44,004 nucleotides of DNA from Mucidula mucida (lineage: Eukaryota > Basidiomycota > Agaricomycetes > Agaricales > Physalacriaceae): assembly GCA_015501055.1 (NCBI GenBank), contig JADNYV010000287.1:1-44004 (forward strand). Direction: 5' to 3'. The notes beneath the pieces are model-generated. The model was not told the origin of the DNA and ran no database searches. It was given only the letters and a program-made list of their open reading frames with translations. Position 1 is the first letter of the stretch. The number at the start of each line of letters is the position of its first letter. Both the position numbers and the translations under genes were made by a program. Positions 30,955 through 41,126 of the stretch are shown here, one piece after another.

Positions 30955-33900
30955 TCAGAAAATATTCTCATGCACATGATAATCTATGTACTTATTAACA
31001 TAAAAATAGTCGAAGCAGTCTAATGAGTAGGCATAATGTAATTCATCGGGTACGGGATGTGAACCAAACTTTGGAAGTAGATGAGCTCCTCGAATGAGAG
31101 CCTCCAGATGTATAACAGTCAGGTAGGGCTTATTATGCACCCCACGTTTGTCTGGACGGACAACCCACATGCCCGTCTTGGAATCCGGCTTTACCCCACA
31201 TCGATCAAACCAATGGACAAGCGCGCACGGATACTCCTTCCCATCATATCGAAACGAGAAGAAGAGCATGATGCGAACAACACTCATACTCTTAAAGCCT
31301 TCCTTAGTGCCATCCTGTGCGAGAAGCGCACAATCGCGTCGATGGTGACCATACCACGAGGGTGTCGAGCGGATTCTCTCGCGCTTCATGCCCCGAATAC
31401 CGGATATGTCGCTTGGCGAGTAGAAGTAAGCGGTGGCGGAGTGGTGAACATAGATGTTGGAATAGATCTCGGGGCAGTCGTCAATGTCGATATTCTCTGA
31501 TAGTCCGTTCAATTGTTCGTAAAGAAAGCGGCGCGTTAGGTCTGGGAGATCCGGCTGACAAACATAAGCGGCAAGACTATCAAGGTCGCGCGGGTATTTT
31601 GGCTCTTCATGAACATCAATCAGATGAACAGCAATGAAAGCAGACTAACATACCTCGAGTTACTGCCATAACAACCTCAGAGAGCACACATTCATCAATT
31701 GGACCATCGTCCTCATCTCCCACATCGAAAGGATCTGGTGGGTGTTTGTGCAGGCGAGGGAGCAGTCCACGATGGCCGAGGTCCACGCGCAAGGCAAGAA
31801 GCTTATTGAGACGCTGATTGGTGAGCAGCATCTGACTGAGAGCCTTGTATCTGCTCGACCGCCGCCAAGGTTTCTTGACTGCTGTAATGTGTCGAGACTC
31901 GGTGATAGACGAGCACAGACCGTTTGGAGCACCAAATTGAATGATATGTTGGATGTAGTGGACGATGGCATGCTGGCGTGGAAGGTTGAAGTCTTCGCGG
32001 ACCTCCGCTTCAATGAAGACCTCGCGGTAGTGGTGAAAGTCCTCGATGCACTTGTTAATCTTGTCGAGATCATCCTCAGTGATGTCGGTTCGCCGGACGA
32101 GGTAGCAGAAGTCAAGAAAGGCGGCGAACGCCTTCGTAATCCGCTCATCCATGTACTCTGCTATAGCAGCAAGGTACACCTAGACTCAATCGTAAGTCTT
32201 CAACTACAAGGATCACAATAAGTGCGTACCTTCATAAGTGCCTTCGAATCATCGCCGGTCCATTGCTTGAAACGACGACCATGTGGGAACCGACGTAATC
32301 CTGGATAGGCAGGGGTGACAGAGATTCTACAGTTCAAATGAGAAACACTGGCAGTCTAGACATCAAGTGCTTACCGGCGATCTATATCATCCATGATATC
32401 CTTCGCGCGCTTCTTCCCATGAGTGATTTCAAGATACATTCCAACCCATTCAACGAGGTGATCCTTGAACGAGCCCTTAATGATCTGGTGTAGAAGATCG
32501 GATGTCAAAATCTCGTGAATGTCGGCGCGAGGGAAGTTTTCGATAAAGGGCTATACTGTGGGTGAGCACATATCAAGATAACATTAGTAAAGAACTGATG
32601 CTTACCTCGACGTCGGCGTCAATACCATAGTTATCCCACAGAACGTCATCGTCAAGCTCCTCGAGTAGAACATCGTGCATAGCCTTGGTTCGTTGATTTG
32701 CTGGTCCATCAAGATTGTTACTCATGGTGTCGCACTAGAGATATGTTAGTATCAAACAGAAAAAGAAAATCAAGGCAACATACTTGCAACACCACCCAGA
32801 AACAACGCCTGCCAGAAGGACCTGTTCCGGATAGTTGGCGATGTAGGAGGCAATGTCATAAACCACTCGACGATAATGTCCATCCGGGCACAGACGAACG
32901 ACTGGGGTGGACATTGCGGGACACGCTGACTGAAGAATTGCAGCAATTGAGTCGTGGAAGAGTTGCTTCTTGAAGATGCGGAAGGCAATATTGTTGTCAA
33001 ATTTGCGATCAGCTGTGGTACGAATTTAGATACTGTTGCTGCATACACACAATAAGAAACCTTACCTTTCGGGATGGCAAGGAAACCAATAGGAATTACG
33101 CCGCCTCGATGAGCCCGACGCACAGAGCCATGAAGATTACCAATCTGTAGGTAGAGGGGATGATATTCGACATTGCCAGTAGCAACAGATACGGTCGTCT
33201 TGTCGCTTCCAAGGATCATGGGAATATACATGCACCCCTTTGTCGAGTTATCACTTTCGAAGATCATTGTCTAGAAAAGGCAGTGTTAGAGTTGTATGAA
33301 GAAGAGAGGAGAACGACGTACAGCATGATTATAAGAGAAGTTCCCAGACATAAACTCGCTCCAGCGTCGCTTTCCATTGGGCCCAATATGCACATAAGGA
33401 GAGGCGTTGAACTCGCTTGCGAAGTCCGGATTGGCAAGCATGTTGCTGATGACGGTGTCGGGGTCTTGGTACCAGATCTGGTATGACTGTTTCTTCCACT
33501 CTGGTGCATTCGTGGGGAGATCAGGTGGCGGAGGAGCAACGAAGCACTTCCACGGCGCACTGCCAAGAGGAATGTCATCAATGCCTGCGTACATCTTGTC
33601 GTGGTCCCCAAACGGTGCGCAACCTCCATGCTGCTGCATCGATAAATCCCATAGCTCCATAAGGTGGTCAATATCGCCCTGTGACATTTCAACCTTGCGA
33701 AAGAGGAACTCGGACACCCGGAATTGGATCTCGTCATCGAAGGGAGCCCAAGCATTGGCGGGTGTAGGTGGCGGTGGTGGTGGTGGAGTATCAGGCGGAA
33801 GAGGATTGCCGTCCTTATCACAAGGATCACCAGTGAGATAAGGGTGATAATGTTTGGTGCCAAAGACCTGACGACGCCGTTTGTTCGCATGATCAGCATT

Positions 33901-34189
33901 AGGAGATGGTTCACGATTGGGCAAGGTGATGAGAATGAGGAGGAGAAGGTGTGGGTCCGCAAGAAGGAGAAGGTGTGGGTCCGCGCGAACGAGGAGGGCT
34001 GGAACTAAAACCATTGTCAAAATTATATATGTCCTTGTTGGCTGCCGGGGGCAATGGAAGTGGTTGCTCGATGGTGTAGTGTTGGGAATTAACATGTTGG
34101 GTGAGACCACTCTGATTGTAGAACATCCTTGCACATCCCGCAAAAGTGCAAGGAATAGAACCGAGAGTGCGGCGTTGACGAGTGCTCAT
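30955..34189 (-). CDS. Plavaka transposase (C2H2 zinc finger, DDE type)
   Basis: Start ATG is at 34187-34189 (MSTRQRRTLGSIP). A C2H2 finger follows at once (C-x4-C-x12-H-x4-H in CTFAGCARMFYNQSGLTQH), probably for DNA binding. Then YHPYLTGDPCDKDGNPLPP, WAPFDDEIQFRVSEFLFRK, WYQDPDTVISNMLANPDF and MILGSDKTTVSVATG. Further on are RADIHEILTSDLLHQIIKG and SSITESRHITAVKKPWRRS, with the three likely catalytic acids (D, D, E). The end reads FFSFRYDGKEYPCALVHWF to KYIDYHVHE. All are typical of Plavaka in mushrooms. Several introns divide it. Near 33910 the frame changes after a duplicated PTPSP stretch: either a frameshift or an unusual intron, so activity is uncertain. It is divergent from the second gene 158 bp away. 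Confidence 0.88.
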
Positions 34190-34347
34190 GGTGACGATGG
34201 AGAGAGATACGAACAGGGGCTACACAGCGAGTCAGTAAAGAGCCGGTTGGAAATCGTCGGAAGTATGCTTACAAAATCAAGCCGCCATTGTGCAATTTTT
34301 CAACCACCCTCCATTCCATCCCCCACCTAACCTCTTCACGTGGCGCC
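34190..34347. promoter_or_regulatory. Bidirectional promoter of the Plavaka element
   Basis: Only 158 bp separate the start of the transposase (minus) from the start of the second gene (plus). Both must be driven from this space, so they are likely co-expressed. It contains caattttt near 34290 but no clear TATA box. Confidence 0.55.
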
Positions 34348-36815
34348 ATGTCTAAGCGCTATGCGACGCGCGGCGCCACTGTCAAAATTGACGACTCCTT
34401 ATTGAAGTGTACCCGCAAAGAGATTGAGGAAGCAAAACAGCAAAAGGCAGAGGCTTCGCGGCAGGAAAAGCAGCGTCAGAACGGCGAGGAAGCAGCTACC
34501 AAGGCGGCTCAGTCAGAGTCGCGACGACGAGTAGCACGGGCACAGGATAAGCAGGCCGTGGCGAATAGAATTAATGAGTCTGTTCGACCCGATTTGCTGG
34601 AAGCTAACGTCGTTCCATCCATTCAGTTAACTGCCACGACTCCGCCTACTGCACCCCCACAGCAATTATCCGCCGCTCCTCCGGACCCCGTAGCGGCTGC
34701 CACAACCGCACGTTCCCCCGAGCCACCAGAGGACAACTTCTTTACTGGCATGGATGATGGGAAGGATTTCAACGGCGAGATAGAGCAGGATGCGGATGTT
34801 GACATGGAGGGGGGTGACAGTGATTTTGGTCTTCTCCTTCATCTTCCACCAGAGACAGAGTCGGAGGGCAGCATGTACGGTGAGAGTGCCTTTCGTGATG
34901 ATGACTCGGAGCCTAACAATGACCCCCATGTCGCCGTGGGCAATGATGACGACTTGTCGGGCCCTCTCAATCCCAACTATGACTCGGATGACTCTGATGC
35001 CTACGAAAATGATGACGAGGCAAGCGACGAGGAGGAGGATCCACTGGCGGATGATGTTGTGGCTAGCAAACAGGAACGGCCCAAGAAGAGGAAGAGGACC
35101 ACCGCCGCAGCACCCATTATACCCCCAGGGATGACGCCTTCTCAGAAAGAGGACTACTTCCAGTATTTGGCATGGAAGCAGGCCCAGGACGCTGTAAAAG
35201 CAAAGGGCAACGCAAGCAAGAAAAGGAAGGTGACAGCGGCTGCTAAAAAGGTAAGCTACATATCGCATTAAGTATAATCTAACTTACCTTTAGGTCGCAA
35301 AAACTTCGACTCGCTGGGAAATCGAATCAGCACGAGATGTGCCAGCGAAGGCACCAGTCCAACCAAAGACGGTTACAGGAAACAAGCGCAAGGAAGCGGA
35401 GCCTCAAGACAACAATCAGTTTGTAAATTTTGCTTTCACTTATGCACGACTTACTCGTATTCACAGGCAAAAAAAGCGATCCAAGGCAAACGAACAGGGA
35501 GGCATCTCCACGGATTGGAAAAAGACGATTAATCGCTACCAAACGGAGGCAGCAGCATCTACGACCTCACTTGGAGAAGTCGTCGGGGAGTTTGACGATG
35601 TGGAGAGTCCGGCGAGTCTTGCCGCTGCTCGTGCGTCAAAGGTGAAGGAAAACGTAGAGGCCGCCAGCGGCGAGATCAAGGGAGGAAGCAAAGTACGTTA
35701 TGGCATTGTTTACGTGCTATATCTGATGTACTCCGCACTAGCGCCGACACCGTAATGCGATAGCCATCATTCCCGCGGACGTCAAGGAGATCGACGGCAA
35801 GGAGCGCGAGACGCCAGCGACTGGGAAACGCACTGTCTGGAGAAACTACCATCTTCCTGTGGACTCATCAGAACTGTCCAAATGGCAGAAGCAGGTGATG
35901 GCACGGATCCTCGACTACGTGGGCAGCCTCAAGAATATTTTTGCTGCGAACAGTGACAAGGAATTGCGCTCAATCGTGCGCAAGGAGTGGCTGCATTCTT
36001 CGGCCATCTTGAGGTCCATTTTCTGCACAATGGGCAGAACATTGTGCGAGCGGATCATCCAGCCATTCTCGGAGTCGTCGGTATTTTTATTAACATGCTA
36101 GCTTGACGCTGACTTCAATTCGGATAGGCACAGTCAAATATTCGAACATATCGCAGCGATGTGGGGCAAACGGGCCTCACGACGCTTAAAAACTGGTGGG
36201 ATCGCCCGGAGATGAAGCCTTACAACACAATCGAGCTTCGGAAGGAGTGGATTGTCTCACAGCTCACGAAGGCGCGTTGGTTCTTTGGTGATCCTAACGC
36301 AAACCCGGTGTGTAATCATTTCCCTCTTTCTATACACTATTCTAAGCTCCATGTTGTAGCCTACCGGAGACTTCCTTGGTCCTCTCGTGCTGGAGGTCTT
36401 TGCATTCCATGTCAACCTTGTTGGGGGCATCCCTTTCGAGGAGTCGTACGGTAATCCAGTTGGAGCGTTGAGTCTATGTGCTATATCGGTAGGTTTCTTG
36501 TTTCCTGCTTCCTCCTCGTCTCTAAACAACTTCTAGGTCAAGCGAGCACTCATGATGTGGCAGAATGGTTACCTGCAGAAGGAGAAGACTGCCGGCAAAA
36601 ACAACGCGGATAGTTTCAAGGACAAGCCGTGGGGTGCAGAGGCTGGACAAAAGCTCCTCCCCCGAGCGCAGGCATTGAGCGAAGACCAGTGGGACGACAT
36701 CTTCCAACACTGTGAAGCCATTGTGGAGGCCAGGCGCGGTACCAGGAAAGCTACAACATCAGCTGGAGTCGACGCCGTGGAGAACAACTTTGACGATGAT
36801 TTTGATGATCTTTGA
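34348..36815 (+). CDS. Second Plavaka gene: acidic NLS protein, DUF6532-like C-terminus
   Basis: The start MSKRYATRGATVKIDDSLL leads into an Ala/Gln/Lys-rich helix (about 30-80) and a Pro-rich linker. A long acidic region follows (YDSDDSDAYENDDEASDEEE, about 150-240), then the nuclear localisation signal RPKKRKRTT and SKKRKV before the first intron at 35251-35293. The later exons give a folded C-terminal part: RNYHLPVDSSELSKWQKQVM, TLKNWWDRPEMKPYNTIELR, FLGPLVLEVFAFHVN, GNPVGALSLCAIS-VKRALMMW, and SFKDKPWGAEAGQKL. This matches my memory of DUF6532, a fungal domain of unknown role found mainly in mushrooms. It shares a promoter with the transposase and lies inside the TIRs, so it is an element gene, perhaps a transposition cofactor or chromatin-binding partner. 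I saw no frame break, but one intron near 35425 was hard to place. Confidence 0.75.
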
Positions 36816-36989
36816 GTATGTATCATCAATTCCGTTCGCTTCATCTACTCATTTGTCCTTTCCAGACCCATCTCACCGGTATCCAAGGCTTGATTGGCAC
36901 AGCCTGAGTCGATGGTCCGATTCTATTAAAGTTCAAGCCGGCGGGCCACTGTGCTCCGAGTCCGAGGCGTAGTTTACAACATCTCATCC

Positions 36990-37289
36990 TCTTTGCCACC
37001 GTGTATCTTGCTTATATTATTAAATACTACATTGATTATCATCATTCACAACGTCTAGTAAGGCCGTAATGGCAAAAGCAAGTAGGAATAAGAACAGTAT
37101 GGATCTGTATGGCAGGTGCAGGGGCAAGTATGGTGCTGCATGGCGCGGAGGTATGGTACGGTATGGTTCATCACCGCCATGTGTATGGAATGATGCAGGT
37201 CCTTTTTGTCGCCATACGCGATCATGGCGGTATGGCTTGTATGGTTGGTATCATTTCATACCAACCATACAGGCTGGTACTTACTGATG
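36990..37289. repeat. Right TATGG subterminal array and TIR
   Basis: From about 37060 onward the words GTATGG, CATGG and CCATAC recur in both orientations at close spacing (cagtatggatctgtatggcag, gtatggtacggtatgg, gccatacg, aaccatac), ending in the TIR at 37261-37289. This mirrors the left end. Confidence 0.75.
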
Positions 37290-37292
37290 GCC

Positions 37293-39085
37293 TGGTCCTC
37301 TTGTCTAAAGCTACTCGTTGTGCTTATGTTCATCTTCGTCGGCATGTAAGTGGTTGACTTCTTCTTAGATTCCAAGGCTTACTTAATCCTCAGTATCTGT
37401 TGCGCTGGAGGAGGCCCGAGCAGTGGTGAATATGGGGCATATGTAGGAGGGAAGTACTGGAATGATCCTGGCGCCTTCGCCAACGGTTTCAAGGGTGTTT
37501 GTGCCGTATTTGTAACTGGCACGTCTAGAATCTTCATCTAATATTCTCGTTACTAATTCCGCTACAGCTGCTTTCTCGTTTTGTTTGTCAATTTGCCTAT
37601 GAGGGTTTCCATACTGATGTGATTGCAGCTGGTACCGAGCTTGTGGGTCTCGCCGCTAGTGAGACACCTAATCCGAGGGCGGTCATGCCTGGTAAGTTGC
37701 AGGATCTTCATACATTATTTAGGTCTAACACTGATATTGACATTCAGGTGCTGTCAAGGGAACTTTCTGGCGCATCGTAAGCCAGTCTACGCTCGATTTG
37801 TCGTTACACCAGAACTTACTTCTGTTCACCAGACCATCATATTCGTGGTTTCTCTGACGATCATCGGACTCCTCCTTCCCTACGACGAACCGCGTCTCAT
37901 TGGTGGCAGCGGTTCATCTGCTTCCCCCTTCGTCATTGTTCTATCACATGCGAACATCAGTGGACTCGATGGTAGGTACCGGACCTTCCCTATATGACAC
38001 CCTTTCACTAAACTGGACACGTAGACTTGGTGAACGCCACCATCTGTATATCGGTTCTATCCATCGGCTTGTCCTGCGTATATGCCGGCTCGCGAACTTT
38101 GACCGCATTGGCAGAGACCGGTTTTGCCCCCAAGGTATTCGCCTATGGTATATTCCGCCAGCCCGATTTCACGTTCCAGTCTGACGGATGCCTTTTCACT
38201 TTAGTCGACAAGTCTAGTCGTCCCTTATTCTCCGTCGTCGCCATTCTCATCTTCGGACCGATCGCCTACGTTAACTGCTCCGATGATGGTGATACCGTCT
38301 GTAAGCTACTAAACTTATGTACATTCCCAGGTCTCAAACAGGTTCGTAGTCAAATGGCTTCTCGCACTCTCTGGATTGTCAACGATCTTTACATGGATGG
38401 CGATCTGCCTCTGCCAGTTAGTCTCGCCGCAGTCTTGTATCATTTTCGACACTTGACCTTCAATCAAAGTATCCGATTCCGTGCGGCCTGGAAAGCTCAA
38501 GGCCACTCTCTGGAGGAACTCCCCTTCAAAGCCCTCGGAGGCGTGTGGGGTTCGTGGTTCGGTGTGATCATGAACGGACTCGTCCTCATCGCCCAGTTCT
38601 ACGTGGTACATCTCTTCCATTTCCCGCTATTGCACAGCTAGCTGAGTTACCTGTACCACAGGCCGTCTTTCCAGTCGGCGAATCCGTTAGCGGTAGAGAC
38701 GCCGCAGACTCTTTCTTCTGTAAGTGGACTAGAATCCAGAGTTTGGTGTATCTGTACTGAGACGAGGTCCACAGCTGCGTATCTCGCCGCGCCAATCATG
38801 ATCATGTTCTACATCATCGGTTACGTGTGGAAACGCCAGCTTCCTAAACGCGCGAATGCAATCGATTTAGACGTAAGTTTAACCAACGCCACGTTCTTTG
38901 ACCGTTTGTCTCACCCACACCCAAGTCCGGTCGCAAGTCCTGGTTGACGGTTGAAGATATGAGAACAGTAAGTCATGCTGTCAAGTTCCTTGGACGAATG
39001 CTCATTACAAACTCCACAGTATCGTGCCGAGCGCAAAAAAGCGCCCTGGCATATCAGGATCTATCGCATCCTGTTTTCGAATTAG
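37293..39085 (+). pseudogene. Amino-acid permease, 3' half (separated by Plavaka)
   Basis: Coding resumes with WSSCLKLLVVLMFIFVG, exactly where the 5' half stopped at EEEF. It continues GGGPSSGEYGAYVGGKYW, GTELVGLAASETPNPRAVMP, LTIIGLLLPYDEPRLIGG, LVNATICISVLSIGLSCVYA and GSRTLTALAETGFAPKVFAY. GVWGSWFGVIMNGLVLIAQ and PIMIMFYIIGYVWKRQLPKR come later, and it ends APWHIRIYRILFSN with TAG at 39083-39085. About nine introns splice in frame; one (37519-37567) needs a GC donor. Apart from the insertion the gene looks intact, so inactivation is recent. Excision restoring the exon cannot be excluded. Confidence 0.92.
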
Positions 39086-39385
39086 TACTGTATAGCGTGA
39101 AGACCCATAAGTCTAGTCTGTACATCATGAAAAAAAAGCAACGGTATAAATAGCGCTGAACGAAAAGAAAGCATAAAGAGCGCCGTAAGCAAACGAGGGG
39201 CAGGTAAATAAACAGGCAGCTAAAATACAACACGACGGCGCCAGGAGATACACATCAAGGTCCGGAGGGCGGCCTACGATTCGGCCGTAAAGCAGACGCC
39301 TTTTTGGGCGCAGGTCCAGTCTGACGAGGCTGGTTGAAGTAATCGGGTGCGTTCTGAGCACTGCGTGTAGGGTCGCTGGAGCTAT
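39086..39385. other. Spacer between convergent genes
   Basis: 300 bp between the permease stop and the stop of the minus-strand membrane protein. No gene is seen; the run gaaaaaaaagcaacgg near 39127 could serve 3' processing of the minus-strand gene. Confidence 0.4.
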
Positions 39386-41126
39386 TTATTGTATCACTAC
39401 AGTGGCGTCACTCTGCGAGGTAGACGGCCTCTGCCCAGGCCGCTGCGACATAATACCCTCGGCGTTGGCATACCGCGGCGGAAGCTCGACCACCTCAGTA
39501 CCGTCTTCGTGATAGACAGTAACCGGTGCTCGCCCACCATCATGGTGTACTACGTACACCGCGCCCGATCCCCGCCCGGTCGTAGGGCTGGTTGGACCAC
39601 CACCGTGTCACTCGAAGTTGCATCCCCAGGCATACGGAAAGGCTCGACCTGATATTGATTCGAGCCCAACGAGGTGGCATTACTATTCAGCGATTCCATC
39701 GGCATTCTTGGGTTATGTCCGAACGAGTTGTTCGAGTGGAAGTGATCCGTACTGGAGCTCTGGGACAATTGCGAGTGTTTGCGTGGCCTGAAGATGAACC
39801 ATGCCGCTCCTATCCCAAGGAGAGCACCTGCTATTGCGCCTCCCAAGCCTATTCCGGCTGCGGCTCCGGACGACACACCCGATGAGCTGTGCACTTTCAT
39901 TAACCTTGATACGCGTAAAAAGAAATCCGAAACGTACGCAGGTAGGTCACCCAGGGCAAGACATCCAGTAGGTCCGTCACCACCGCTATGTAGAGGACCG
40001 TAGGACATCGATTGAACTCGGAGTCCACCACACTGATAAAGAAGGGAGATGCCCAAGAAAGATCAACTGTCCAGTTGACAGTCGACATATCATTCATGGT
40101 AATGTTAAGCGGCGGGTGGGACGAGGGCGCGATCTAAGAGGTGATTTTAGAAAATGACCAACTCCTAGGGGGCACGTACCGTCAGGGTATACGGTGGTGT
40201 GCCGTTTTGGGCGTAATGGCTATGTCGGTACACTATATTGCTGCGGTGAGAGCGCCGTAGGAAGTATAGCCGGCATCACATACCTGGTTGACCCAGCCGT
40301 ACATGCTGAGCGGTCCATCCTCTACCTGGGCATCGATGTCTAGAGGTCCAAGTGGGAAAGACGCGTTGGCACATGTCGGTCGTCAACGGTGGTATTCGCG
40401 ATCATGGTATACATCGCCTGACAGCCACCGGTATACCCCATTTTTGTCAAACTACGAGTCAAGATTTAGGCAAAGTCGGAGTAATATTGAATGCTGCTGC
40501 TGACCATGCACATCTGATACTGCACAGCGGATGTTAGTAAGTGTAATGATAATATGAAAAGTAACTGCAGGCTTACAATAGTCCCCGGACCAAAGGGAAC
40601 TTGCCAATCCTGGAGCAGAATTAACGCATGATTTCAGAAGACAAGATGGAGCTTACGAAGGATAATGAGCTCCCGGCCTCGACGATGAATGGAAAGACAA
40701 AAGCGCTTCAAGAATGAGCCGACGCGTGTAATGAATGCGACGCGACGGACATACGAGGTATAGATTTGGAGAAAGTAAGGAGCGGACGGATTAGGGCTGT
40801 TGCGAGGATAAGATGATGGGATCCAAAACTGTCAAAGGTGGGTGTACCCTGTAGAACCGGAGGTTCTCCCCCAATTAATGTTGATGGTTTCGCATTGGGC
40901 TGTGCAAGCGTTAGGATTTACACGAGGGATTGAACGTGTCGCGTACATGTTACTGGGACTGGGACGGTCTGCGAATCCGGAACGTAGTCAAAGAAGAACG
41001 ACTGGAGACGCGATGAGAAGGCCGAATCCGATATGTTTTCCACAGAACATATACCTGGTCCATGAAGGCGGACGATGCCACGGCGACCGACGTAAGGCAG
41101 AGCCATATCAATTCGTAAATCAGCAT
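39386..41126 (-). CDS. Single-pass membrane protein with extracellular domain
   Basis: Start ATG at 41124-41126 gives MLIYELIWLCLTSVAVASSA, a clear signal peptide. The extracellular part includes FFFDYVPDSQTVPVP, SPNPSAPYFLQIY, FPLGPLDIDAQVEDGPLSMY, NGTPPYTLT-IAPSSHPPLN and WTVDLSWASPFFISVVDS. This is the PPYxLTI-type domain of many uncharacterised agaric surface proteins. SYGPLHSGGDGPTGCLA precedes the transmembrane helix (GIGLGGAIAGALLGIGAAWF) with an RPRKH stop-transfer. The cytosolic tail ends in VYVVHHDGGRAPVTVYHEDG and a TAA at 39386-39388. Two single-base frame breaks appear: near 40010 (between VVDSEFN and MSYGP) and near 39605 in a ggtggtggt run. They may be real decay or sequence error. 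The role is unknown, possibly a surface sensor or adhesion protein. Confidence 0.6.

Larger units (their letters stand above)
30668..37289. mobile_element. Plavaka-type (CMC group) DNA transposon, 6.6 kb
   Basis: The ends are inverted repeats of 29 bp: 30668-30696 starts CATCAGTAA and ends GTATGGTTGG, and the complement of 37261-37289 has the same two blocks; 23 of 29 positions match. The element sits inside a permease exon, between GAATTC and TGGTCC. Duplicated target bases are unclear: one t at the left and gcc at the right, or a decayed 4-bp TTCT/GCCT. Inside are a minus-strand transposase gene and a divergent plus-strand gene, with TATGG-rich DNA at both ends. The family assignment rests on the transposase. 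Confidence 0.85.

Noticed and set aside
30955..36815. The split permease region as two independent transporter genes
   Set aside because: The halves end and begin at adjacent codons of one helix and lie in the same orientation, with a TIR-bounded element between them.
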